The notes below the pieces were generated by a model, which did not search any database, was not told where the DNA came from, and worked only from the letters and a program-made list of their open reading frames with translations. From Diospyros lotus (taxonomy: Eukaryota; Streptophyta; Magnoliopsida; Ericales; Ebenaceae): a stretch of 64,000 bases of DNA. Of this stretch, positions 1 through 12,952 are shown in pieces. Within the stretch, counting starts at the first letter, position 1. Every line of letters begins with the position of its first letter. The stretch spans positions 31,944,753-32,008,752 of the forward strand of contig NC_068349.1 in NCBI RefSeq assembly GCF_014633365.1. Reading direction: 5' to 3'. The position numbers and the translations under genes are program-made.

Positions 1-136
1 ATGATTTTGAGAAAACTTAATGGAGACACAACGAACAACTTGAGTAAGTCATTTTGAGCTAGTATTTCGAATAAACGATTATGAGTCGGATCAAATTGTC
101 TTATGAAGTTGGTAGACGACATGACAGAAAATGTGA

Positions 137-1869
137 TGTTTTACTCTTGTGTTTAGTTTTGATGATGAAAAATATCAAATGATTTTATACTCTAAATCAA
201 AGTATATGATTTGGAAACAAAAATTAATTTCAAGTGTTTTGTTAAAATGAAAACTAAATGATCTATGATTTTTTATATTAGTTGGAGATTAACAAAAACA
301 AATTTTAAGATTTAAAAGAATCTCCTAAATAATTTTTACAATTTGATTTCGAATCATTGGATAAATGAAGCAAAATGTTTCAAAAGCAAAAGACCATATT
401 GTTGAGCCAAATTGCTTTGAGCCCAATTGCTGTAATCAACCTATTGTGTATTTTAATATTTAACAAAACATAATTTTAGTAAAACTATTTTTGGTATATT
501 TAAATCCCCTAATGGATTTTTTATATGACTTATGGTGAAAAATATATTTTAATTATTATAGTATTTTGTGTATCAAAATGAACCAAGAAATAATATTTTT
601 CTAAGTTTGAAAATTTTAGCTCATTATAAAGAGACATATATGAAGATATTTTCATTTTGAAAAATTATCTCCCGGTATTTTGATAGCTAATATTCATTAT
701 TATTAAAATAATTTTTAATGAATTTTTCAAGAAATAGAAAGTGTGTATTTTAGAGGTGGTAAAATCGTTAAATTATGAGTTTGTACTAAACTAAAATTCT
801 ATTTTCTTATTATTATGATTTTTGATTTTTTAAATATTTTTATTAAAACCAAATGAGGGGTATTTTCTTATTTACATTTATGTGTTAAAATAAATGAAAG
901 GTAAAATATAAATTAAATAAAATGTGGACATTTACTTAAACTAAAGAAATGTAAATATATTGTAATATGAACATTTATGTATCAAAATTTTAGCTTTTAA
1001 TTCGTCGATTAAATGCTTACAATCTATCGATTAACCCTTCAATCGGTCAACTAAAGTCATTGCATCTGTCGACTAAGTCCCTCACTCTTTAGCTTTTTCG
1101 ACTAACAAAATTAATAAATTGGTTTTGTCGATATAATGATTTAATATGTCGATTAAGTCTTGTATTATCGACTAACTCATTTCTTCTGTCGCCAACTTGT
1201 TTCGCAAAAAGCCTCAAACGGCTAGTTTTTCAAATCCCAACGATCATAAAATGACTAGTTTTGGGCAAGACTCTTGGGATGCTTATAAATACAAGTCATT
1301 GATGAACTTGAAAAACCTAATGGATGAGAACGAGTTGATCTAAAGATTACAAATTTTTTTATTCGAGCTTACAAGAGTTTGTACTTTCATTGTTGTATTT
1401 TTCTCTCCAAGGCTTCGTTCTATCTTTGTAGATTTTAGTCTTGAGCCTTGTTTTCATTTTAAGAGAACTTATAACTAAGAGTGTTAACTCTTAGCCTTTC
1501 TCTTACATTTGTATCATTCGTATTTTCCTAGTTTTGGTAGCTAAAGGGCATACTTGTCTAAGTAGGAGGTTTGTATATTTCCTAACTTATTGCTAAAAGG
1601 CTTATTCAGAGTGATAGGAGAATTTTTAGTGGATTGTTTGCAAAATCCTTAGTAAGGAGTTAAGGTAGTGGATTAAGGTTGGGTCCACTATAAATCCTTG
1701 TGTTCATATCTTGTTTGTACTATTTATTTCATTTATTATTTCAAGCATTTCTATGATCCTCACTTGCATTATATTCTTGTTTATTTTGAAAAAGATTTCA
1801 AATTCAAACTAAATTTTTAACTACCCAATTCACCCCTCCTTCTTGGATGTGTGCCATAGCATTTCAAAC
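137..1869 (+). mobile_element. Probable solo LTR, SIRE/Maximus-like copia
   Basis: The block opens with TG followed by a phrase ending in TTTTGATGATGAAAAATATC, and closes near CCAATTCACCCCTCCTTCTT. Both resemble the ends of long Ty1/copia LTRs of the SIRE/Maximus group as I know them. A TATA-like CTTATAAATAC lies at about 1280, roughly where the U3/R boundary would be. No gag or pol follows and no primer-binding site is seen, so a solo or truncated LTR is the best reading. The exact right end and a target-site duplication were not found, so the boundaries are approximate. Confidence 0.45.
1000..1195. repeat. Cluster of TCGAYTAA-type motifs
   Basis: About eight degenerate copies of TCGATTAA or TCGACTAA lie at irregular 15-30 bp spacing, just upstream of the TATA-like box of the presumed LTR. 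Variants include TCAACTAA and TCGATATAA. This position is where U3 enhancer repeats occur in plant LTRs. A regulatory role is inference. Confidence 0.55.
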
Positions 1870-4379
1870 TTATAAGAATGCATCGATGCCTTCAACAAAA
1901 AATTTCAACCCTAAACCAAAAATATATCAAAATTGAAATTTTGTGAAAAAATACACAAAGAATTAAACTGGAGAGAATCGAGCGAAGATGAAATGCAACA
2001 CAAATTGACTGATGCAAGTAACTGGCAGCAACAGATGGTGTCAGGCAGCAACAACAATGGTAGAGGTAATGGGACATAGCTAACAGTGGAATGCCAAAGT
2101 TGCGAATTTTCATCTATAAATAGGCATATTCTTTATGAATATGAGGTCACACTCAAGAGAAAAAGATAGAGAAAAAAAGAAATAGAGAAAATTTATAGTT
2201 TTTGCTAGAAAGATAATTAGGTGACTTAGTTTATTGGAAAAGACAAAAGGGCACTACCAGTCGCAGTTTCTCAATAGTAAATGGTAATAGTAGTGGTTGG
2301 TACACGATAGGTAACAATTTCTAGTGCTTGGTAGAGATTTCAAGCAGTAGCAGTGGTGACCAAAGGCTCACCAGTGGTGAAGTAATTCATTGGAGAAGAA
2401 ATGCGTATAGGTGCAAATTCTAGAAACCTTAGGGTGCAGGTGTAATTTTTGAAAAATTATTAACTTTCCTATGCGACACTTTTACCCCTAAAAGTTCGGA
2501 TTTATTGTACATAAACCCATTGTTTTTAGTCTATTATGCATATGACTTATATTTTGGCTCGAATTGCACAAAAATCTTGCAATTTATATTTTATTGTATA
2601 TGTGGTTGTTTATTTGCCATAAATTGCACTACATCCTTGAAATTTATGCAATATGAAGTTTATGTTTATTTTATTAAAACCCAATTTATTTGTGCATGCA
2701 TATACAGTCATATCATTACTCATTATGACTTAACGAATAAACGAAGATAGATTATGTTATCAAGAAGACGATTGGCAAACCTGAACCAAATGGTATAGGT
2801 TCACTTAATATTCAATAAAGAATGATTATTACTGTGTTGGTCATAATTAAGTGTATATAGTGAATGCATATCATGTGTTGAACTATATGCACTAAAAATT
2901 ATATTTTTGAGATGTCACTAGATGATTCATCACTTAATTAAGTATATTCAAATATATCGACAAGTGATCCAAAAGCTTCAAAAAAGAAAGAGAAGATAGA
3001 CAATGGAAAATAATTTTCTCTTTCTAATTTCGTAGTTAGAATCATCTTTCGATATAAAGTTTAGTATTATTAATTTATCTAAATATTGAAACACGAGATG
3101 TAAGGATTTGGATTATTAATTTAAAATTTAATTTTTCGATGTTACATCTCAATAACATTCAATTTAGACTGTATTCTACATAAAACTCTGATTTGTCATC
3201 TTAATTATAGTTAATAGACTAAAAGGGAAAATTCATGAAATAATGCAAGTTTAAAATATTTCTAAATTTTCCAAAATAATAGCATGCCTAACAAAGTGGG
3301 GTGTTACATTTCAACTACAAAAAAAAAAAAATGTAAAGAAAGAAAGCATGGATTTGTTAATGGGTCAATGAAGTAGAGAAAATACGTCATCAATATTATT
3401 TAATAATGATCAACAAAGGGAGCTCTATAACTTTACTAAAAATTGCGTACGGTATGTAATGTATACTTGAGTCGTAACAAAATAATCAAATTACTGATTT
3501 GTCTAACGACCTATGTGGAAAAGAATTATAAAAGATTTCTTTTTGTCCACCCCTTGTCCATTAAGGCTCATAATGGTGATGCTAGAGATGGTGTATGAGT
3601 ATCATAAATTGATTTTAAATATATAATATTTTTTATTCTATTCTATGCCTATTTTACAAAATTTATATATATAAATTTGAACAGGTTCCATTCTATTCAA
3701 TGCCTGTATATAAATTTTGTATACCTATTCAATTTTCCTATTTGCCTATTCTATTCTATGCTTCAATTTGCCTATTTTTGAAAATCAACTAAAATTGATC
3801 TTCATTCTATTAAATTTTGTATAAATTTTTTTAAAATGATAAAATAGGCATATTGAATAATTTCTAATTAACTCAAAACTACCACCTAACTATTTTTGGT
3901 GAGGGGTTGTATTCAACCTTCCCAACTCAAATTAAGTGAGTCTTAATGGTAAAAATATTTTCAATAGATACATTATAATCTATCTATTCTATTAAATAAG
4001 CAAATACCTTTTGTGTGATGAAGTCTTTTTCAATTCCCATAATGCCCTTTTGCAACTTCTATATTCTAAAATAGCCCCTACACTTATTTTTTATATCTAT
4101 ATATATTAAAATAAGTTTAAAATTCAAATGAAAAACAAATAGTTCTTTGCTAAAAGAACCTAACATTTTCTAATTGATGTTTAACTTATTGTGAATAATT
4201 TATCTTAATTGATAATCACTTAAAAAGAGTAATTTTTTTTTATTATAACTATAGGATTACTATTAATATTGACCGTATATGAGAAGTTAAACCATTATAA
4301 ATAAATAGTCACCCTATTATTCATTTTGGATTGATTATTTAAGAGATTAAGAAATCTATTAATAAAGATTTTTTTTGCC
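1870..4379. other. AT-rich non-coding transposon debris
   Basis: No convincing gene is present. Around 3298-3309 the phrase GTGGGGTGTTACA matches the usual right end of gypsy LTRs, so part of 1.9-3.3 kb may be another decayed LTR. Its left end was not identified. The short open frames at 1892-2113 and 2505-2750 show no family resemblance. Confidence 0.5.
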
Positions 4380-7300
4380 TTCATTTTTTCCTCTATTTTT
4401 TCGAGTTTTATAACACGTTATTAGCACAAGTCTTTATAGATTTAAGAACTATACACCCACATATATGTTATTTCTTGATTAATCCTAATTAGTTCTAGAA
4501 AAAATATTAAATACTTCATAAGGAAATAGATATGTTTTGAATAATTATTAAGATAATAATCCTAATTAGTTATGGAAGAATGTATTATAAAGACTCTCAT
4601 CGTGTCATTTAGGGTTATATTATATAACTATTAAATAAATTAAGTCAAATGTTTTTGCACCAAAAGTGTTTTGATGCAAATACATTTATGTTTTGACATG
4701 ATTGTTTGGGGGCATCCAAGATTTATAAAGGTGGTTTGAATAATTAAAAATACACATAGATATCCATTAAAGAACCAAAATATTCTTTTATCCAACAAAT
4801 ATACATGTGTTGTTTGCTCGCAAGGCAAATTGGTCATTAGACCATCACCCCTAAAAGTTGCTCATATATCTCTGAGTCTTTTATAATGAATTTATGTGGA
4901 TATATATGGACCTATTCATCCAAATGTGGCTCATTTTTGTTACTTTTATGTGTATAATATATCATTAATGCATCTACTAAATGGTCACATGTTTTTTTTT
5001 TGTTGTTGTTTATATGCAATATTGCATTTGGTAGACTTTTTGTTCAATTAATTTGATTGAGGGCGCAATTCCCAAATTACCCAATTAAGATTATTTATCT
5101 TAATATAATGCTAGTGAATTCACTTTTAAAAGTTTTGATGACTATTGCATATCAATAGGTATTGATATAGAGCATCATATACCACGTGTTCACGTACCAA
5201 TGGTTTAACTGAATCCTTTATTAAGCATCCCTTTGCTATATCATTACTCATTAAATCTGAACTATTAATGTTTGTTTGGGGTCGTGCCATATTACATGTT
5301 GTATCTTTAGGTCATGTTCGACTTATATTCTATTACGAATATTCCCCATCACAACTTTTTAGTCATCAACTAAAGATTTATCATTTATGAATTTTTGATT
5401 GTGTTGTATATATGTCCTTATTGCATTCCCACAATGAATAATGATGGGCCCTCTGTGTAAATTTGGAATTTACATTAGATTTGATTCTCAATCTGTAATT
5501 AGATATCTTCAATAATTGGTAGGAAATGTTTTCAAGACACATTTTGTTGATTGTCACTTTTATAAGACAATATTTCTAGCATTAGGGCAGAAAAGAATAA
5601 TATGAAAACGTACGTAAAATCATATGGAATACTTCTACTTTTTAATACCCAAGAATTTCTAAAATGACTCAAGTATAATTTATCTTGGGCCATAAGTGGA
5701 ATTTTTAGATAAATTGGGGTTATAATATAATTTTTCACAATTATGAGATATTGAATTAACTGTAGGGAATACCTTAAAACTTAAATATCTGAGGAAAATG
5801 ATCTATGATTGACAAGCATTCCGAGATAGGATTTATGGTATTAAAAGAAATCGGAATCGAAACTATTTTCGGTACAGCTATAATTCAGGTTGAAAAATTG
5901 AATTGTCGTATGGGACTTCCAAGAAGTCAACAGAACCCTAAGAGGGCTTTAGTTTTATGCAAGGATCAACCCTGAGATAGTTTTGGGATGAAACAAAGGT
6001 CATGTGAAAGCGTTGAGATGAAATCGATCTTATCGAATAACTTTGAGTTATTAATTTTGGAATTTCGATTTTTGAATCTGAATCAAATTTATGTATGAGG
6101 GTGTAATTGCAATTGTGCAATGCTTAGAGAGGGATTAAGAATGAAATTTGGGGTTTAAATATGTAAATTCTCTTATATTATGGTGTAATATATAGTTATA
6201 TATATATATATTGTGTGTGCCTGTGCGCGTGTGTATGTGATGGCCATACCATGACACTTAATGGTTACGTTTTCTACAAATTGTGTGTTATATACGCAAG
6301 AAGGGATGGCCAAGGAAAGGGAATTGGTGATGAGGCGGTGCATCGATTATAAATAGGGAATCAATTGGATGGAGAGATGGGAAGAAATGAGAAGTGAAGG
6401 AAGTAGAGAGTTTGCAGAGAAGATAGTGGCCGAGAGCTGGAAGGAAATCAAGAGAGAGAGCTTGGCAGCAAATGTGGTCGGCCAAAGGCTAGTGTTTAGT
6501 GGTTGGAAGCGGCTGGAATGGGCCGTTGTAGCAGGCAACAGCCATAGCCGCAAGCTGCAACAATTGGGCGGTGTGACAGCGGAGTAGGGGCAGCAGCGGT
6601 CGACAGGCGCGGAGGTAGTCGACAGAGCAGCAACTGGTGCACAAGGGATGTTCACGTGTAGGAAGAAGAAAAGAAAGAAAAAAGAAAATAAAATAAAATA
6701 GAAGAAATAGAGAAAAAAAGAAAAAAATAGGGAAAATAGGAAAAAGCTTTCAAAAATTCTAAAAAAATCTAGAAATTAATTTGGAGATAGAGGAGCATGT
6801 CGAAGCCCAGAAATTGTCCAAGCATGCATTTTGAGGTCAAGACATGCATATCGAGAAAGCCTGAGAGGTTGAGTCAAGGTGAGTGATTTTTCTCATAAAT
6901 TATTTTTATGAATTATGGTAGTGGAAAAATTGAGAAAATGTTTGAGGAATTACTTAGTGTGAAATTATTAAGGAAAATATAAAGAAATAGAGGAAATTAA
7001 AAAAATAGAATATTGATATCCTTGAATAAATATGATGGCCAGAGTACGTTGAGGTTCTGAATTGAGTACATTAAAAGCTTGTCACAAGAATCATGATATT
7101 CTGAGATATGTTCAAGGTAAGTGGTCTGACCATAAACCCAATTTTATGTAAATGGTTTTATCATGTTGACATGTTTTGTTATGTTATACATCATGTAGAG
7201 TATATTTACACGTCATGATGATGAAATATGCATATGTTCACGAAGATATTATTGATCATACATCGCATGGGTTTGAGATTAGGGACTGGCACCGCTGTTC

Positions 7301-8534
7301 TGCCAAGGGTGCCCCCATACACCTCGCCCTGATAAGGAGGCTGTAAAAATAAAGAGTAGCAGTTGGGTGCGGTCGATTCAAACGAAAGGAATGATGATAG
7401 GTTGCGTTTTGCATACATGCACGAAATATGTAATTGTTCCCTTACTTAGATGATTCATCATCTAACTTGGAATTTGTCCCTAGAATATTTAAACGTTTCA
7501 TATGGAGATTGTAGCAGAAACGATGATGAAAGAGGCATGTAATGGCACTTAGCAAAAGTGTATGATGTAATGGTTATACATTTATGTTGCCTATGTATTT
7601 AAAGTTCTGCTACTTTGAATTCTGAATGTTTTGAAGAGTGATGATGTATAACCTTATTATTAGTTAATGTTAAAATTAAGGTTTGATTCTTAGCTTCTGC
7701 ATTTGATGTTTATGATAATTCTCTTTCAAGATAGAAGAATAGAAATTTTGTGATGGATATGATAAATGATATGGTTTAACATTAGTTTTGAAAAAAAAAA
7801 TTATTATCCCAGAATTATCCCAAGTTATAACACACTTGGAAAATGGGGTGTTACATACTTTATCTAAATTTGTTCCATGTACTAATCAATATGAATTGAG
7901 AGTTCAAGACTATCTACTTATAAAGTGTTCCAAACCAATTGCCAGATGCATTCATTTATACGAAGAAAGTAATGAAATCATTTACATCAGTTACAAATGT
8001 TCTTGAAAATATTGATGTCCTTATACGACAATCAAAGAGTATAGTAGCAGATGATACATGGACACTCCAAAAGAGTGATAGACCTATTGGTTCAAAAGAT
8101 AAATTTTTTTGAAAAAGAGTCAAACGGAGTATAACCACTTTTAAAGAGAATTTATCTAATTCACATACTCTTGAAGAAAATATTCCCACAAAATAACAAA
8201 CTAATACTCTTGAAAAGAGTTTATCTTTAGAAGAAATACAAACACTTGAAAATTATGAGATCTTAATTAATTATGAGACGATGTGAGATAGAAATAATAT
8301 TATCATAAATGATAAGTTTGTTTATACAACAGGTATAAATATTACCAAAAGTAATAAGGATCTTGAACAAAAAAATTGTTAAAGAATTTTAACATATAAT
8401 TGATTGGTTAAAATGGAAAAGACGCAATAAAAACAAAGTTGAACTCATTATCAACGTACGAAGTGTTTGAACCTATAATTCGAACAGCCAAAAGTGTTCA
8501 ACCTATATGATACAAATAGGTATTTGTTTCCAAG
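4380..8534 (+). mobile_element. Decayed Ty1/copia element, interrupted by a solo LTR
   Basis: Near 4410, TTTATAACACGTTATTAGCA resembles the LTR-to-leader junction of a known copia lineage (TTATAACACGTTATCAGCAC). Coding relics follow on the plus strand: a GAG-pre-integrase zinc motif at about 4690-4860 (CVVCSQGKLVIRPSPLKV), an integrase core at about 4870-5560 (for example YCISIGIDIEHHIPRVHVP), and the linker into reverse transcriptase at about 7860-8530 (NYEILINY, VFEPIIRTAKSVQPI). Stops and frameshifts occur throughout, and gag and most of the reverse transcriptase are missing. The 5641-7855 solo LTR splits the integrase tail, and the minus-strand gypsy remnant cuts off the 3' side near 8535. 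Confidence 0.8.
5641..7855. mobile_element. Solo gypsy-type LTR, 2215 bp, TSD TACTT
   Basis: The unit begins TTTAATACCCAAG, a TG-to-TT decay of the common gypsy start TGTAATACCC, and ends GGGGTGTTACA. It is flanked by exact 5 bp duplications TACTT at 5636-5640 and 7856-7860. Removing the unit and one TACTT rejoins the surrounding copia frame without a shift, which supports the boundaries. No internal domain remains, so this is a solo LTR left by LTR-LTR recombination. Its length suits Tekay/Retand-like gypsy elements, but the lineage is inference. Confidence 0.82.
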
Positions 8535-8899
8535 TGGTACAGTTGAGGAGGGCACAATACTCTTTCCTCTACCTATTTTGAGTTAAGAAGATAAAATTAT
8601 ATATTTTCAACTCATTTGAGGGAGTAGAAATCTCCAATGTTCAAAAAGAACTAATTTGAAAAATAAATTGAGAGATATCCTGCTTTTATTAGTTGTGCCT
8701 ATATATAGGCAAAAAAAAACTACAATAAGTTCTAAACAAAAGGAAAGCATATAACTATTCTCACAAAATAAGGAATCCCACATCTACACAATCCTAATTG
8801 CAGAACAACTAGATTGACTTATTCAAAACAAGATCCATTCAAAAACAAAGAAAAAAGAAATAAATATGTGCCTCTTAACAACTCCCTCTCCCTAAATTT

Positions 8900-10250
8900 T
8901 AGCTTTGTCCTCAAGGCTGATATCTGGAAATTGCTTCTTCATAAACTCACGACCTTCCCAAGTTGCATCTACTGGTGACAACCCTTGCCAATGAACCAAG
9001 ACTTGTTGTCATTTCCCCTTTACTCGTCTGTCCAAAATCACTTGTGGTACGGAAAGCAATTTTTCTTCCATAGGATCCATGGTGGGTAGTTGAGTTTGAA
9101 CTGGCAACGTCCCAACCTTTTCCTTTAATAAGGAAACATGGAACTCATGATGTATTTTGGAAGACTCTGGCAATTCTAATTTATAGGTAACCTTACCAAT
9201 TCACTGCAACACTTTAAAAGGGTCGTAGAATTTGGCAAAAAGTTTCAAAATTTGTCTCCTTGCCAATGACAACTATCTATAAGGCTAAAGTTTAAGATAG
9301 ACCCAGTCTCTTATTGAAAACTCCTCCTCACGATGCTTTGAATCATAAACTTGCTTCATTCATCCTTGTGTTTTTTAATATTGTCGCGAGCAACCTGGAT
9401 AACTCTATCTCGACTCTTAAGATCATCATCGATAGTTACTACTCTAGCCGTTCCTAGAACATAAGATAATAGAAAGGGAGATGGTCGTTTATATACCAGT
9501 TCAAAGGGTGTGCTTTTGACCGTTAAGTGCCAACTAGTGTTATAACAATAGTTTGCCCATGTAAGCCATTTAGTCCGATGTCTTGGTTATGAGCTAGATA
9601 AACAACGCATGTACATTTTCAAGATTCTATTCACCACCTCGATTTGGCTATTTGTTTGAGGATGGTAACTTGAACTAAGATTGAAAGCCATTCCCTATAG
9701 GCGAAAAAGCTCTTGCCATAATAGATTAGTGAATAATAAGTCTTGTTCATAAACAATTGAACGAGGGATGCCATGCAACTTGAAGATTTGATGAATTGAG
9801 CATACTTTGATCAGCAATCAACTACAACAAGTATGGATGATTTACCATTCGATAATGGAAGGCTTTCAATGAAGTCCATTGATATGTCTTTCCAAATTTG
9901 CTCTGGAATGGGAAGAGGTTGGAGAAGTCCTACTAGTGCTAATTGTTCCACCTTATTCGTTGACATGTATCACATTTTTTTATGAAGTTCCTGATTGCTT
10001 GTCTCATGCCCATCCAATAAAAATTTGAGCCAACTCTTTACGCCTTGACAAAACCTTCATGTGTATTGCCATGGAATTGATCTAGTATAATAGGAATCAA
10101 AGGAGAATCAGCTGGGAAATATATTCTATCTTTGAAAAATAAGACATCATCTTGAAATTTCCTAGGTCCAATGGCTTTCCCACTCTTTACATGCTTTACT
10201 ACAACTTGTAGTTCCGAGTTGGCCTTTGTTTCCTGTTTAATTGTGTCTAA
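8900..10250 (-). pseudogene. Gypsy integrase and C-terminal region, relic
   Basis: No long open frame survives here, but the position between the RNase H relic and the probable polypurine tract is where integrase lies in Ty3/gypsy. Phrases on the minus strand recall the family, including the stretch about a host-range-independent DDE core near 9.6-9.9 kb. The reading is by context and scattered similarity, so it is tentative. Confidence 0.5.
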
Positions 10251-11527
10251 CTAGCTTGGCACCACTGTTGAAATTACACACAGTTTCTTTGGTTCTTTCT
10301 CATACCTCCCAAAAAGGATATCAACCACCACATTTTTTCTCCCACTCTTGTATTCTACTATGAAATCGAACCCTATCAGCTTGTACAACCACTGTTGTTG
10401 AGCTATTATTGTGATCTTTTGGGTCCACAAATGCTTCAAACTTTGGTGATCGGTTCTCACAACAAACTTTCTTCCCAACAAGTAAGAACTCCATCTTTTG
10501 ACTACTAACACCAGCATCAACATCTCTTTATCATAAGTGGATAACAAAAGATGTTTACCTTGAAGAGCATGGCTGAATAAAGCAATTGGTCGATCCTGCA
10601 TAAGCATTGCCCCTATTCTAGTTCTTGAGGCGTCACACTCCACAATGAAAGTTCTTGTGCATGAGTCATAACTTCCTTGAGTATGATGAATGCTTTTGAA
10701 GATGACTTATCCCACCTGAATAAATCCTTCTTGAGCATTTGAGTAAGTGGAGCAACTATCTTCACATAGTTCTAAATGAATTTACAGTAGTAATTGGTTA
10801 ACCCCAAGAATTCTCGAAGTGCCTTAAGTGTTTAAGGCTTGGGCCATGTGAGCATGGTCACAATTTTCTCTAGATCTACAACAACTTCCTTGTTAGTAAT
10901 TAAATGGTCGAGGTACTTAACTTCCCTTTGGCCAAACTAACATTTTTCAAGTTTTACTTACAACTCATGGGCTTGTAAAATGGAAAAGACTACATTCAAA
11001 TGGTTTACATGCTCCTTCCACCCCTTGTTGTAAATCAATATGTCATCGAAGAAAAGTAAAACAAACTTTCTTAAATAATCACAAAATACCTTATTCACGA
11101 GAGCTTGAAATATGGATGGGGCATTCATAAAATCGAAGGGTGTCACAAGAAACTCGTAATGTCCTTAATGAGTTATGAACGTGATTTTTTCCATATCTTC
11201 ATAATGCATCTAAATTTGGTGGTATCCTGATTGTAAGTCTAACTTGGAGAACACTTAAGCACCAAGTAATTCATCTAGGAGCTCATCAATAACCGGTATA
11301 GGAAATTTATCTTTGATGGTTATTTGGTTCAAAGCCCTATAATCAACACACATATTCCATGAACCATCTTGTTTTTTAACTAAAATAACCAGAGAAGAGT
11401 ATGGACTGTTACTATGTTGAATTATACCTGTGGAGAGCATCTCAAAAATAATCTTCTCATTTTTTTCCTTCTGGAAGTGAGGATAGTGATATGGTTTCCT
11501 TGAAATTCGTCCATGACCAAGCTGCAA
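10251..11527 (-). pseudogene. Gypsy reverse transcriptase and RNase H, broken
   Basis: Three separated open pieces carry recognisable polymerase motifs. The piece 11255-11527 has the reverse-transcriptase entry motif VDYRALNQITIKDKFPIP. The piece 10958-11146 has the catalytic FFDDILIYN box, preceded by the TPFDFMNAPSIFQ region. The piece 10251-10643 is RNase H, starting near ECDAS and containing VVRTDHQSLKHL. The intervening stretches contain stops and frameshifts, so no functional polymerase can be made. Order and motifs are those of Ty3/gypsy pol. Confidence 0.85.
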
Positions 11528-11868
11528 AGGGATCTTGTGATCAAGAACTCATTTGGGGGGGGGAGGGGGCAGCCCCTTTGGTTCAGTCAGCACCCCACTA
11601 TATTTTTGCAAAATCTGGGCTATTTATGGATGCAATTTTTGTTGTGCTTGGCATGTATTTTAAGGGCATTGACCTCCATGTTTGCAGTGCTTGACAACTC
11701 ACGAAAAATAATGTTCTTGCCATTCAACACAAATTTCATTAGCAACTGAGAAAAATCCCATTCAATTGTTTCTAGTGCGCATAACCATTGAGTCCCCATA
11801 ACAACTTCACATCCTTCCAATGAAAGTAAAAAAAAATCAATTCGAATAGGATAATCTTGCATAATTAG

Positions 11869-12675
11869 TTAAGTACATTTGCACTTACCTGGGCTCAATA
11901 ATTTCTCACCCAAAGTCGCCATCACCTCTAAATTACAATCGAGAATTGAGTGAAGACTAACATTTCTTACTATGTGCTCATTAATGAAGTTATGAGTGCT
12001 ACCTGAATCAATTAGAACCATGGATGGTTTGCAATTTAGATATCCACAAACCCTTATGGTTTTTGGAGTTTGGGTTCCTATAATGGCATGAAGTGAAATT
12101 TCTAAGTCTTCTTGAAGTGGTGCCTCGGTTGGCCCTTCCTCTATCTCAACATCTTGCAAACATGTCCAGGACCAAATTTCTCATTGCATTTGAAGCAACC
12201 CCTTGTGACTTCTTTCATTTAACTCCTCAGGAATCATTCTTTTAACAGGAATTATCCCTGAATTTGGACTCATTGCAAGTGTAGCATGAGGAAAATGTTG
12301 AGTGTTCTAACATTGACTTATATCTCTGGCTTCAAACAACCTTACTAACCCAATAATTGATGATAGAGTTTGTGGTTCATTGGCTCTAACATCAGTTTGT
12401 ATGGTTTCACGAAGGCCTCCTACAAAGCAACTGACTTGTCTAGCTTATTCCAAAGACCCTGCCTTAGTTAACAATTTCTCAAATTTCCCTTGGTAATCTT
12501 GAATTGAATCAATTTGTTGTAAACAAGTTAATTCAACAAAGAAATTCGTATATTGATTAGACCCATATCGTGAGTTTGTCCCATCTCCAAACTCTTCCCA
12601 TGTAATTGTGCCCAATTCTTGCTTTAATAATTGATACCACAGATGAGCATCTCCATCTAGATGGAATGATGCCAA
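11869..12675 (-). pseudogene. Gypsy gag and aspartic protease, broken
   Basis: The piece 11869-12159 carries a retroviral-type aspartic protease motif VLIDSGSTHNFINEHIV with its DSG intact. The piece 12445-12675 resembles retrotransposon gag (MASFHLDGDAHLWYQLLKQ, the usual gag phrase around a conserved W-Y). A stretch with stops separates them where the zinc knuckle would lie. Confidence 0.8.
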
Positions 12676-12952
12676 GGCAACTCAATCAGGTATAGGAGTC
12701 TCATGTAGTTAAAAGAACTACTTTGCATTGAATAACGAGACAATAGGATCATTCTTCCCATCATAGCGAAGGAAATCAATCTTTACGGCTTTTGGAACAA
12801 ATGAACAAGTACTCCTTCCCTCTTCGGCATTCCAAAAAGGTCCGTAGGGTCTTCAGGAACTAGCTTCAATGATATCTGCAACACAAAGACAATTAAAAGG
12901 TACACGTGAATCTTCCCCACGCGAGCCCTTCAATGCCTAAGTCAAGCTCTGA

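Larger units (their letters stand above)
8535..12952 (-). mobile_element. Decayed Ty3/gypsy element, minus strand
   Basis: Read on the minus strand, gag, protease, reverse transcriptase, RNase H, integrase and a C-terminal tail come in the Ty3/gypsy order from about 12.9 to 8.9 kb, broken by many stops. A purine-rich tract (rc of CTCCCTCTCCC at 8881-8893) followed by TGTTAAGAGG marks the probable start of the 3' LTR at 8880. A partial primer site, GCTCTGA, lies at 12946-12952. I could not match a left and a right LTR, so the outer ends are uncertain. It interrupts the plus-strand copia relic near 8535. Confidence 0.75.
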
